NCBI GenBank assembly: GCA_000827325.1
Contig: KN832886.1
Location: 902,129-966,128, forward strand
Direction: 5' to 3'
DNA: 64,000 nucleotides
Origin: Oidiodendron maius Zn
Lineage: Eukaryota > Ascomycota > Leotiomycetes > Myxotrichaceae
Program-made: the position numbers and the translations under genes
Part shown: positions 1 to 10,126 of the stretch, piece after piece
How the letters are laid out: the number at the start of each line of letters is the position of its first letter
Numbering within the stretch: position 1 is the stretch's first letter
Notes under the pieces: generated by a model
Seen by the model: only the letters and a program-made list of their open reading frames with translations
The model's database searches: none
Told to the model about the DNA's origin: nothing

Positions 1-348
1 GGTAGTCAGGGGTTGCGTTAACTGTTTTGTGATGGCACCTCCGTCCGTCATTGCAATTAAGACTTTATATTATTCAGGCTAAAATAAACTATAGTAGTCT
101 GGCAAAACACAACTGCGGGGTAATAGAGGAGCAATTCCCATCCTTGCTCTCTACCCACTAGTGCTGGGTTTAGCAGGAGCTGTGGAGGTTGTCGGCCTTC
201 AATATGTGGCTGGATGCACATGGGTCCGAGACAGCATCGCGACTTAAATGCACTACACCATACCACTTAATCTGAGAACAGATTCTACCGATCTCGAGGT
301 TTACCTAACAGCAACCTAACAGCAAGCTTGGTCGGCACTTGATCCAAC
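1..348. other. 5' flank of the GH63-type gene, no gene seen
   Basis: No coding pattern or RNA gene is recognised here. The last part presumably holds the promoter and 5' leader of the gene starting at 349; the start context TCCAACATGG is favourable for a fungal start codon. Confidence 0.4.
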
Positions 349-2082
349 ATGGATGTATCGCTTCAAGTCAATATTTCACTCAATCCATTCAGCTTCAGTG
401 GCTCGCTGCTTAGCTTGTCACAAGTTGGGCTTGCTGGATCGGAAGTACATTTAGTATCACACTGTCGCGACGGCGGCGCCCCTCTACTAACCCTTCTTCC
501 TGACATAAGCGATCCGGTCAGCATTTTGACTGTAAAGTCGACTTCATCACTCCTGCAGTGGCAGGGTGGTGATAAAGCTGTTGCAGAAGCCACATTCCAA
601 GACGAGCGGTGCATCCGCTTCAGCGGCAGCGTGCCTCTCGCCTTTCAGGCCGCCGGTGGCGACTTCATGTACCAAAGGCCAACATTTCAAACTGGGTGGC
701 AAACAGTTGAATACTCGCTGGAACCAATCAAGAATCATATATTTATTCTGTTGAAAGGAAAACTTAACGATGAGCACCTCAGCAATTTGACGCTGCAGGT
801 TGAAGCTGACGGGACGGATCCCAATTGGGGCTTGCTCTTCTGCGAGATAGAAAATGATGCAAATGCTGTCGGCAGTGGCGTTTTCTGGGAGAACTCCACT
901 ATTGATGCCCAATCGACTGAGGTTCTCACCAAGGCGACGGAGAACGATGCGGAATTCAACAAGTTCACCAATCAACTTTGTCCGTGGTCAGCGAGTAACC
1001 ACAGCGCGGCAGAGCGCCTCGCTAGTTTTGTGGAATGGTCCTGCACCGTCCGCGCGGGTGGGAGGTTTACCAGAGATGTGGTCATCATGTCTAAAAATTG
1101 GATGAACAGGCAATGGAGCTGGGATAATTGCTTTAACGCGCTTGCCCTCGAGCCGTACAGCATGGACTTTGCCCTCGATCAGATCCAGATACCCTTCGAC
1201 TATCAGAGCCCTGAAGGCCGGTTACCTGACTACGTCCAGTGGGGAGCGACGGAGTGGGCTTATACCAAGCCGCCTATTCAAGGCTGGGCTCTGGGAAGAC
1301 TACTCAAGAGGCAGCCTAACATGAACAAGACCAGGCTGCTGCAGCTGTATCAACATACTGCTAAGTTCACAGATTTTTGGATGCAACGACGTCGTACTGA
1401 TCACTCAGCCTTGCCGTGGTACGCCCATGGCGGAGATTCCGGCTGGGACAACTCATCCGAGTTCGACGAAGAGAGCATGATTGTGAGCGCCGATTGCGCA
1501 GCGTATCTCATCATTCAAGCCGACATTTTGGCGCAAGTGAGCCTCAAGCTAGGTCTAAGCAACGAGGAGAATGAGAAATGGATACATCTCAAGCAATACC
1601 TGACAACGGCTGTTCTCGGGGAACTCTGGAATGGGCAATCCTTTGCTGTAAAGAACGCTTTCACAGGAGAAACACGGCCGACGACATCTCTGCTCCGTCT
1701 TGTGCCTCTGGTTGCGGCTGCCCATTTACCTCCTGACGTTGTGGCAAAGATGGCTCAGGATTTGGACAAGCATCTCACCGAGTGGGGGCTGGCAACAGAG
1801 GAGCTTGATTCTCCTGTCTATCAGTCGGATGGATATTGGCGTGGTCCTATATGGGCACCACCCACCCTTCTAATTGAATCTGGACTTCGGGAGGCCAATT
1901 ACACGGGCGTAGCAGACACAATTAGCGACCGCTTTATTGAGCTCTGTGAGAAGTCAGGTTTCGCGGAGAACTACGATGCAAAGACAGGAGCAGGGCAGAG
2001 TGATCCGTCGTATACCTGGTCTGCATCCGTTTTTCTTGTATTAAGCAGAGAGAGGGCAGAACGGCGAGTACTGCAAAGATAG
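349..2082 (+). CDS. GH63-family glucosidase (YgjK-like (alpha/alpha)6-barrel glycosidase)
   Basis: Intronless 577-residue protein. An N-terminal beta-rich region (about residues 1-215) is followed by an (alpha/alpha)6-barrel catalytic domain. Recognisable family blocks are WMNRQWSWDNCFNALAL (about 250), GDSGWDNSSEFD (about 365, with the Asp expected to be the general acid), YWRGPIWAP (about 505) and FAENYDAKTG near the C-terminus (Glu expected to be the base). These match the GH63 branch typified by bacterial YgjK rather than ER glucosidase I, because the protein is shorter and has no signal anchor. It should hydrolyse alpha-glucosidic or mannosylglycerate-type substrates, probably inside the cell since no signal peptide is visible. 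The exact substrate cannot be read from sequence. The neighbours are relics, so the context gives no pathway. Confidence 0.85.
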   Translation: MDVSLQVNISLNPFSFSGSLLSLSQVGLAGSEVHLVSHCRDGGAPLLTLLPDISDPVSILTVKSTSSLLQWQGGDKAVAEATFQDERCIRFSGSVPLAFQAAGGDFMYQRPTFQTGWQTVEYSLEPIKNHIFILLKGKLNDEHLSNLTLQVEADGTDPNWGLLFCEIENDANAVGSGVFWENSTIDAQSTEVLTKATENDAEFNKFTNQLCPWSASNHSAAERLASFVEWSCTVRAGGRFTRDVVIMSKNWMNRQWSWDNCFNALALEPYSMDFALDQIQIPFDYQSPEGRLPDYVQWGATEWAYTKPPIQGWALGRLLKRQPNMNKTRLLQLYQHTAKFTDFWMQRRRTDHSALPWYAHGGDSGWDNSSEFDEESMIVSADCAAYLIIQADILAQVSLKLGLSNEENEKWIHLKQYLTTAVLGELWNGQSFAVKNAFTGETRPTTSLLRLVPLVAAAHLPPDVVAKMAQDLDKHLTEWGLATEELDSPVYQSDGYWRGPIWAPPTLLIESGLREANYTGVADTISDRFIELCEKSGFAENYDAKTGAGQSDPSYTWSASVFLVLSRERAERRVLQR

Positions 2083-3160
2083 CCCGAAAGCTTTGCCCCG
2101 GATAGCCATAAGAGCCCACCACTCAGATAAGATTAAGGAGTATTGCAATGAATAGAACATCATTACTCTTTGTACGCCTTCTTATTTATTAAGGGCGGTT
2201 TTCCAGCTCTTGGCTCTCGTGTTAGGGATCAAACTTGCCAGGCGTCCCTTATTTCTAGAGTGAGAGGGTCATCCGGGCAGTCGATATTAGGTAGGTGGTT
2301 GCGGATTCTTTCAGCGTTGCTAGAGGTTGGCTGTAAAGAGGTAGCAATAAAGACTCAAATATCCACTGAAGACGACAGACTGCCGGCCTCATCAGATAGA
2401 AGGGCCTGTTAGTACACTGAGTGTTTGCGAATCCGACTAGACAAGAGTGTTGCCCCTGGTGGTAAGTTCTCAACACTGCAAAGGTAATTTACATTGTTTA
2501 TATGTTGCCCCTGGGGTAGCCATCGCATCTTTTCGGCTACTAGCAAATGCCAAGTCTAGCTCTCAGGTACATAGGCAATATTAGTTAAGTAAATCAAATA
2601 ATCGCATAGAAAGAAGAGACTTCGTATTATTGCTTAGTTTAGTCCTAACAACTATAGCTTTAGGAAAAGAATGACTGTATAGTTAGTAAGAGGTAAAGTA
2701 GTATCTGCCCAGTAACAATTGAATATACAACACATTCTGTTCCAATTAATTTGTCCCTCCTTCTCCACTTTCTTTCATTTGGTATTTAAAATCTAGCATT
2801 CTAAGCTTCGTCATCAGACGGATACATTTGCGTACAGTACCGACGCTTATTGTTGTCCCTATTCTATAACGCTACAGCAGCGAGCCAGGGACTATCGTCG
2901 CGCTTGATATTGTACGGGGATTTTGAGTATTATGACTAGCAGCTTTTAAGATACCTATAATCTATTAAAATACCTATAGTCTATCAAAATATCTATTATA
3001 TAATAAACTATCTATAAGCAATTTAATAGATATTTCAATCTAGAGTTATTAGTCACTAGTATTAAATATCTATAATATATATTACTTAATCTTTACTTTA
3101 AGATAAAGTAGATACTATTATTATTATTATTATTATTAATACTCTGCTTAGCTATCTAAC
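2083..3160. other. Intergenic, AT-rich and partly RIP-like DNA
   Basis: No gene is recognised. From about 2930 to 3145 the sequence is very AT-rich. It contains three or four imperfect tandem units of about 20 bp based on AAATACCTATAGTCTATC, then a (TTA)n run around 3117-3140. The short open frames at 2170-2476 show no family motif. Confidence 0.4.
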
Positions 3161-3939
3161 TGGTCAAGCTGCCACTCCGCATGTTGGGATGCCAACGCCC
3201 CCAAAGATAGAGGTGACAATATCTTCACTAACCAGTTTACTAAGTCCAGGTATCCTCTGGGTATAATGTATAACGTTGACGGTGCGCGTTTCGTCGATGA
3301 CGGCATTGATATGCGTAACTTCATATATACTAAATTCGGTCGTGATATTCTGCAGCAGCGCAATGGCATTATATTCCAAATATGGGACACTAGTGGCGCC
3401 AGCTAGCTGCGGTCAGAAGAGTGCTCCGATGATGTGGTCCAGAAGGTCACTGCCCTTTCGATCGAGGAATTGGCTGAAAAGATCAAATCATACGGGCTAG
3501 AGAATGTGTATGGTTTTGTGAGCTCGATTAGGGAGTATAATGCGGCTATACAGAAGTATGAAGAAGAAAGTCCGAATGCAGTGTCTGATCCGTTACTGAA
3601 ACATGGCCTCTTGACGAGATTGGCATCAACAGGCCTTATGCTAGACAAGCCCAACTGGGCTCTCCTTATTGTGCAAGTGCTGTTCCTTGCGGTGAAGGTC
3701 ACTTGTAGCATCACCTTTACCTTTGGCGGCCTCAAAATCTGCCCTAAGACGTTGGCGGTTATCTCAGAAGCTACGGGCCAGCAATCCCTGGTCTCTATTG
3801 TGCTAGTGAGATGGCTGGTGGGCTCTTCTATAATAACTGCCCGGGTGGCAGCGGTCTGATAGCGGGTGCTGTGTTTGGGAGGAAGGCAGGGATAAGTGTA
3901 GCAGGGAGGGAATCTGTATCGGAGAAGCAAACGGTATAA
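3161..3939 (+). pseudogene. FAD_binding_2 dehydrogenase relic (fumarate reductase / tricarballylate dehydrogenase type)
   Basis: The C-terminal half of a flavin dehydrogenase is readable in the plus strand. It starts at HSACWDANAP and contains TNQFTKSRYPLGIMYNVDG, the cap-domain segment around RFVDDG and the C-terminal FAD-binding signature GLFYNNCPGGSGLIAGAVFG followed by RKAG. The N-terminal Rossmann GxGxxG part is absent; AT-rich DNA lies there instead. An in-frame TAG occurs at 3404-3406 and the frame shifts between about 3780 and 3815, since the last 40 codons are in another frame and end with TAA at 3937-3939. The family oxidises carboxylic acids or keto-steroids; bacterial TcuA, which turns tricarballylate into cis-aconitate, belongs to it. 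This copy cannot be functional. Confidence 0.75.
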
Positions 3940-4879
3940 TCGTTATTATAGAAATCTTGGGCCTGTGTGGTATGAATGGGTATGGTTAGGGTATTGAGAT
4001 TCAATTTCTTATAACCCCCCTATATGTTTTGTATATAGCTATAGGTAACTAGCTGCTTATATACCTAAGTTTTTATCGGATTATGTCCGACTATCTATTA
4101 GTACTGGTATCTAATACAGCTGAAACGATTTCTTCCTATAACGGAAGAGATTCGTGAGTCAAACTGAATGTGTTTTGATCTTTTATTACTATATTCTCCT
4201 GGCTGTATGTATTAAGCTTGTTGAGAGGTCGGTTGCCGGTGGTATATGGCTTCCACTTTATATTCTCTGGTATTAAAGAGACAAAAGCGATCAACGGGTC
4301 AACTAAAGTATATGAAATTACTTTTTCTGTTGCGGTAAGACTTGAGTGTAAGAAAAGTGAGCAATATATCCGCTGTATGTGTTATAGGCTATTCTTTACT
4401 CTAGTGAGAAGTCGCTTACCTATAGATATACCTATAGACTTCTCTTTGCTTGCTGCTTATTGCAGCTAAGGATAAAAACGATTTGCAAACTTGCTTCTCT
4501 GGGGTAAAGTACCTGGAATGTCTATTAAAGGCTATAAGAGACTTTCTACTAGTATTATTGTTTGTAGTCCCTCAAACTAATTGAAGTTTATCTGTTTACT
4601 TTTGTAATATTGTAATGCTTTTTCTTATAGACTGTGTAATGGGGGTATTTGCCCTTTTATAGTAGTCTTAAAATTTCCCTTTTGACTTAGTCTATAAGCG
4701 TGCTGAATCTAAGGCTGATTAGATAGTGAGTATATATAGACAATTGTGACAGTAGGTCTTCAGGATCGTGTCTCGTTCTGATAGACTTCTATGGCAATTT
4801 TCTCTAGACAAGGATCCTATAATGAGCTATTCCGGACTAGTTTATGCGGGTCAAAAGTTATAGTAATATTATTCTATGT
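3940..4879. other. Intergenic, degraded repeat-like sequence
   Basis: AT-rich DNA with no conserved protein signal. The 83-codon open frame at 4218-4469 shows no recognisable domain. Confidence 0.3.
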
Positions 4880-5129
4880 TGAGCTGGTATAAGGCTTCAA
4901 GCATATCTACACATGCGATACAGCTGCCTACTAGGCTGCCCACTGGTGCCTATAGGGTGACTAAGTGGGAGCCTATTTGGTGACTCAATTGAGTGTATAG
5001 TATTGAGCATAAAAGGCTCTAGTTCTCCTGAATCTCTTCTTACTTTAGTTGTCTCTGCATCACTTAATATAACACTGAGTTTCACCTTGATTCCTGACTA
5101 CGACCTGTGCACTATGTGACCTCAGTTCA
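4880..5129 (-). repeat. Solo-LTR-like dispersed repeat, copy A
   Basis: This 250-bp stretch, read on the minus strand, matches three other places in the window: 28070-28324, 41303-41580 and 60158-60454. The copies begin TGA(A/G)C and end TCA, so they have the TG...CA termini of a retrotransposon LTR. The core carries the shared block GTGATGCAGAGACAAC. The open frame on this strand (4897-5085) is only a shadow of the repeat, not a gene. No clear target-site duplication was found. Confidence 0.7.
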
Positions 5130-5182
5130 AGATTCTATATAGGACGAAATGCAGAATACGTGAATGAGGATTTTATGATTAG

Positions 5183-6356
5183 ATCCTTAACGTTACTGTT
5201 CGTAACTGGTTTACGGTATTTGTCGCGTTAGGTGATATATTTAGTTTCTTATATATCCGATTGTACCAAGACTCGGCTTCTTTTGATTGTATAAGTTCAA
5301 CGGAGAAGCAGGTTGACGATGATAGAATAATCTGCGGAATTTTTAGGTGTAGGCCTAAGATAAGTGCAAGGTAGTTAAGTATTCCTATCTGAAAGTTAGT
5401 ATATAAAGGTTAAAGTGCTATATGTGTAGTTTCTGTGTGTACCTGCCTGAGCAGATTCTCCAATTCCGTAAATATTTTCTGGATCACCACCGAAGTCATG
5501 AATATGTTTCATGACCTAGTAGAATGAGCTTGTCAGACGGTGCGACCTATATCTTGTTGGGGTTGCACAGAAGATAAGTTTTTATGGATGACTTACCCAG
5601 TCAAAGGCCATATGCGCGTCTAGAAGACCAAGATTTGCAGTGGATCGAAAGCAGAGCGGAATATCTGTTTGCATAGACACCTTTTCAGCTAGTTTGCAAG
5701 AATGCAAGTAACCTAGGATGCCAACGCGGTAATTGAATGTTACAACAATCATGGGCATATTCAACTTGATTGAACGCCTTGCCAATTCTGTTCCATCTGC
5801 AAAGTTTCATGGACGTCAGATATCAGACTTACCCAATAATGTCTGCGCACATACCATAAAGATTGAACCCCCCATCTGCACCTACCATATATGACCCTCC
5901 ATGGACCCAGACTAGAACTAGGAGCCGTGTCTTCATAGCAACCCCATCTAGATTTCCTTTGGCAGCCACCGGTACCCATATGTTGAGATTCAAGCAGTTA
6001 AACTCGTCTACCATGTCGGGCTTGATCAATATTGCGTTCTTGCTTAGTCGACCGAACAATGGAATGTCGGCGACGTCGAACAGTGGTCGAGAGATCTGGG
6101 GGCAACCGGGACCAAGCTGTGTGCAGGCTTTCAATCCTAGCCAAGGACCTGTCTCCCTAGGATCCGCCCACCTGTATGCAATTTCTGCATATTTCATACC
6201 GTGAACTTTGATAATCCCAGCTGTCGTGCCATTTGGCCCGGTATCTGTCGCTCCGCTTTGCTCAAACTCGACAGCTACTCTGCCGAGTCCAGTATCAATC
6301 TCGACTATATCAGACCCAAGAGTCGTCGGTGTTTGAGACCGAATATGTTCACCCAT
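5183..6356 (-). pseudogene. Carboxylesterase type B relic
   Basis: The first exon (6356-5834) encodes a carboxylesterase N-terminus with YRWADP, the NCLNLNIWVP block and the oxyanion-hole motif VWVHGGSYMVG. A later exon (about 5787-5597) gives IVVTFNYRVGILGYL and NLGLLDAHMAFDWV. After an intron at 5596-5516 an exon from 5515 gives DFGGDPENIYGIGESAQ, which includes the GESA nucleophile elbow. Past this point the conserved core GESAGG is lost and only a weak match (about 5290-5183) remains. The first intron is out of phase: the GT donor at 5832 leaves phase 2, but the natural AG acceptor at 5789-5788 needs phase 1, so a one-base insertion is likely. It is read as a decayed esterase or lipase gene truncated by repeat-rich DNA. 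Confidence 0.75.
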
Positions 6357-6658
6357 GGTAATCTCGCCTATAGATGTATTTATTTTGTCTCAAGACGTTG
6401 AACGTTTTACAAGGTCATCATATCTGGAGAGGCGGGGGTACCCCGGTGGTAACCCCAGTGGTAAACTAGGTACTTCTGTTTGGCGGCCCGGAAAGAGACT
6501 TCCCGCGGCGGTTATAAGATCTTTCTTGACGCAACCCCTTGCAATTTCCAAGGACCAATGGAATTTCTAAAATGCATTTCTCGCAACTAGAATAACTGCC
6601 CTCACAATTTTGGTCATTGAAATCAGTAACGGGCCTTGAAACGATACAAGGCCACAAG

Positions 6659-7806
6659 ATGGCGACCGAGTTAACTTCTCAGGCACAACCACCAGAGGAG
6701 ATTCGGATCCAAGATAAAGCAAAGGTATATTATATCCACCCAAAACCGCAACCAGGCAAATAAACCGTCTTAGCTCATACTTTGTTAGCAATATGTGTCA
6801 CCGGCGGTGTCCTTGATAGCGGGCGGTATTGCCGGTGGCGTAGAAGCAACCTGCACGGTATTGTTGCCCTATCCTTACAGCACTCGGATCGCCTGCAATT
6901 TTGAGACACTCATATCACTAACATTTGGATGTTCCGCCTGTTAAGTATCCATTTGAATTCGCCAAGACTCGACTTCAACTTCGTACTATTCAGTCTCAAT
7001 TGACAACCAGAACAAATCCAATCCGTCTGATCCGTGATATTGCCCGAACAGAAGGCGTCTCATCCCTGTATACAGGCTGCTCACCGCTGGTGCTTGGAAC
7101 TATCTTCAAGGCATCAGTGAGGTTTCTGACCTTTGATTCCATAAAAAATGCTCTCGTTGATGAAAAAGGTCATCTTTCTAAGTCGTCAGGTATCTTAGCC
7201 GGCATGATGGCAGGATGTGTAGAAAGCGTGGTTGCCGTCACCCCAACTGAGAGGATTAAGACAGCCTTGTAAGTCTGACTGACCCATTAATTTTATATCT
7301 AGAAGTCGTCGGTCTGTTAATATATCTCTACTAGAATTGACGACGCCAAGGAACGCAAGCGGTTCCGCTCCGTCACTCATGGTGTTCAACTCTTGGTCCG
7401 TGAACGGGGGCTACTTGGCATTTATCAAGGCTTAATTGCTACAACCATTAAGCAATCCGCCACTTCCGCAGTTCGAATGGGATCGTACAACACGCTGAAA
7501 GAAACTGCCAAGAGTCACAAAATCCCGCTCAATGCACTCATGACGTTTGGCATTGGATCAATTGCTGGCGTCATAACGGTCTATGCTACTCAGCCATTTG
7601 ATACCATTAAGACACGACTTCAGGGTACAGAGCACACATCGACCAAGGAAACTATTGTTGGAGTTTATAGAGAGTATGGGGTAAAGGGATTTTGGAAAGG
7701 TAGTACAATGAGGCTGGGAAGGCTCATCCTCAGTGGCGGCATTGTTTTCTCAGTATATGAGCAAGTTGCTGCTTTTTTGTCTTTAGCTGCGGCTAACAAT
7801 AGATAG
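6659..7806 (+). CDS. Mitochondrial tricarboxylate (citrate) carrier, CTP1 type
   Basis: Four-exon gene: 6659-6724, 6789-6857, 6946-7268 and 7335-7806, with all phases consistent, giving 309 residues. It is a mitochondrial carrier with three repeats. PFEFAKTRLQL and QPFDTIKTRLQG carry the Px(D/E)xx(K/R) signature of repeats 1 and 3, and TPTERIKTALIDDAK is the repeat-2 block typical of citrate carriers. It should exchange citrate, cis-aconitate or isocitrate across the inner mitochondrial membrane. It is convergent with the PrpF-family gene at 8052-9498 and 246 bp from it. Mtt1 and MttA of fungal itaconate clusters belong to the same carrier superfamily and do an equivalent job, so a role in supplying a tricarboxylate to a dedicated pathway is plausible. 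A naive single-exon call would miss the first 45 residues. Confidence 0.9.
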
Positions 7807-8051
7807 ATGATCAGTAGACTATTTATTCGAAAAATTAAGTCATAGACCTTATGGAGTGAGAGATACAAGAAGTTATCCGAATGTACTCTAAACCGGGTCG
7901 CTCTTTGGCTGTTTTTGACCTACCTCATCCGCCAATAAATAATGCAAGATTGATGATAACGATAGGGTTTACGGCATCTCAGTCGGAGCAATGCGAATGA
8001 GCTATTATTATTCACATAATCTAACCCGAAATCCAAAGTCGCCCTCTAAAT

Positions 8052-9498
8052 CTACACAGAAACAAGAATCGTACCCTCAAATAGTCTGCGAGCCGTTCGG
8101 AAAACGGTGATGCTCTGCACTTGATTCTCCTCACCGATACTGACTTCAACATCAATCGTACCACTGTTATGACCAATGACTATATGGCGATTTTCTTGAT
8201 GTGGCTCAGGTCGGGTTTGGATCATGCTACACGGGGTTCCTTCTTTCATACTCTGCGGGGTGACGTTTAACGATGATAGCTTGCTAGAATTCACCAATTC
8301 TGAAACTACTGTTCCTTCGAGAGAGGCGGCAGCTCCAAGGCAGACAGCCCCAGTCAGTTGGACGCTGGGATGAACTTTTCCCATGCTGTAGGCAAGTACA
8401 AAAACATCGGACGCATTACCAGAGTCCGATAGCAGCGCGGGAGGTTTTGAGACGAGAGTAATCTTAGGAGTGCCTCTTCGGAGACTGGCGGTTTCGGTAT
8501 CTTTGGCTAGGCCGTAATCAACAGCTCCTTGACATCGGATAGACTCAATTATGTCGAGAGAAATGTCAGAGTCTTGGGCTGCAGCGCAATATGCTGGAGG
8601 CATTGTAGATGAATCGACGAATATAAATGGGTTGGAGACGTCTATAAGTGTCGCCCTAACGGTAAATGGCTCTGGCATGCTCTTCGCTTTCACCAGTAAC
8701 TCATCACAAGGCCGGCCTGTTGGAAAAACGCTACCAGTCATGCTCCCACCAGGATTGATAAAAGATACTTTGATGCTACTCCCAGTACCTTTGACACCAC
8801 TGATCCTATATTCACCGTCTTCTAGAAAGTGACCATCGGAATCAACCTGGATTGTCTCTACCAGGGTGGACTGCGTGTTGGTATTGAAAATTGTCACTGA
8901 CAGCTAGAGTAAAACGTAGAGTAAGCGTATAAGTCTATGACAATCTAGTTTATCTTTAACATACCTCGGATTGGCCCGGTACTGCAGTCACCAGTCCCTC
9001 GTCCAACGCGAAAGCCGCAACTCCAGAAGCCATATTGCCACAGTTCCCCGTCATATCGACTTTTTCTTGCCCAACGGTAATTTGGAAGAAGGTATACTCA
9101 ACATCAATCCCGGGTTTATCAGATTTAGAAACCACAACCGCTTTGGACGTTGTCGATGTAGCGCCACCAACGCCTTCTAACTGTCTGGGATCATTGTTTC
9201 GAGAGCCCATGGCGCTTATGAGAATCGCATCCCATTCTGAATGTGACGATGGGAGATGGTGACGATGAAGAAATAGTCCTCGCGATGTTCCCGATCGCAT
9301 TAGCACAGAAGGAAGTCGATAACGTCTTCGCTGGCCGGTCGCCCGAGTTTGTAGTACCAAACCTTTAGGTTTTGCGAATGCGTGAGGCGTAGGCTGCTGG
9401 GGCAACACGGCAGCTAAACTGCGCGTTGTTGACATGGTGAAGGCAAGTGATGTTCGACTAAATAAAGATGACAACCTAGTTCTTGAATAAACCTTCAT
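8052..9498 (-). CDS. PrpF-family isomerase (aconitate / 2-methylaconitate / methylitaconate isomerase), mitochondrial form
   Basis: Two exons, 9498-8965 and 8903-8052, joined across a GTATGT...TAG intron in phase 0, giving 461 residues. The protein shows the DAP-epimerase-like PrpF fold signature: LMRSGTSRGLF, EGVGGATSTTSKAVVV and TGNCGNMASGVAAFALDEG in the first half, and PTGRP and VDYGLA in the second. The first 87 residues have no acidic residue and are rich in Arg and Ser, so a mitochondrial targeting presequence is likely. An upstream in-frame Met exists at 9666, but 9498 gives a better presequence. PrpF proteins move the double bond of aconitate-like acids; Adi1 of Ustilago maydis belongs to the same family as far as is known. 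It is divergent from the MFS gene at 10127 and adjacent to a citrate carrier. Confidence 0.85.
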
Positions 9499-10126
9499 CT
9501 GCCTTTCAAGTGCGATAGTTGCCAGCGTGTGAGTTTTTTGATATCTAAGTGCTGGCAGAGACCAAGGCAAATGATACCGGGACGGGGCGAAGGAAACACA
9601 GAAATTATGCCAAGCCCACAAGTACCGAAGATAAGTGGCAATTACAACTAGTGACTGTACTTTCATCTAAACAGCTTTCATATTCCGTTTGCCTTCCAAA
9701 GTCATGATCCATCACAGGCAACTGGCTGGGCGGTAATTGAGATTCCGCGGCTAATGACTTCCCGTGGCTGCACACAGTCCGGCACGCCACGCGGACCCCC
9801 AACAATGGGGCGGTTCCTGCAGTAGTAGCCTGTGAGAGCTTGATATTTGGTCAGGATAGTACGTCTGATATAGTAAGACAGGCGAGAATATGGCAACCCC
9901 GGCCGCTGTAGCCATGCTGGTACCCCACCCCCCGTGGGGTCATGGGATGATCACGTCCGGGGGAGAAGAAAACGGGAATACAACCACAGCCGACCTGAGG
10001 ATATAAAACACTTCTGGATATCCATCCACCTTTCCCTTGATGCTTCTCTCCTTCCTCCTCTCTTCCTCTGCTCCGCCTATTTCCTAGTCTATTTAGTAAT
10101 CCTTGGTGTACAAGACCTAATCAAAC
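9499..10126. promoter_or_regulatory. Divergent promoter between the PrpF-family gene and the MFS gene
   Basis: This 628-bp region separates two divergent starts. A TATA box (TATAAAA) lies at 10002-10008, about 120 bp upstream of the MFS start. A 7-bp inverted repeat ACCCCAC/GTGGGGT lies at 9922-9940 and GC-rich CGG/CCG triplets occur nearby (for example CGGCCG at about 9900-9905), the type of half-site used by Zn2Cys6 regulators. Co-regulation by the regulator at 12041-14977 is inferred. Confidence 0.5.

Noticed and set aside
547-975. 142-codon minus-strand frame inside the GH63-type gene
   Set aside because: Shadow of the intact 577-codon gene on the plus strand; no motif.
3403-3930. 175-codon minus-strand frame
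   Set aside because: Antisense shadow of the FAD dehydrogenase relic, whose plus-strand reading contains clear family motifs.
4897-5085. A 62-codon open frame nearly identical to one at 28118-28321, which might look like a conserved small gene
   Set aside because: The similarity extends beyond the frames at DNA level and continues in two further copies without the frame, so it is a non-coding repeat (solo-LTR-like).
6567-6791. 74-codon minus-strand frame before the citrate carrier
   Set aside because: It is antisense to exon 1 and intron 1 of the carrier gene and carries no motif.
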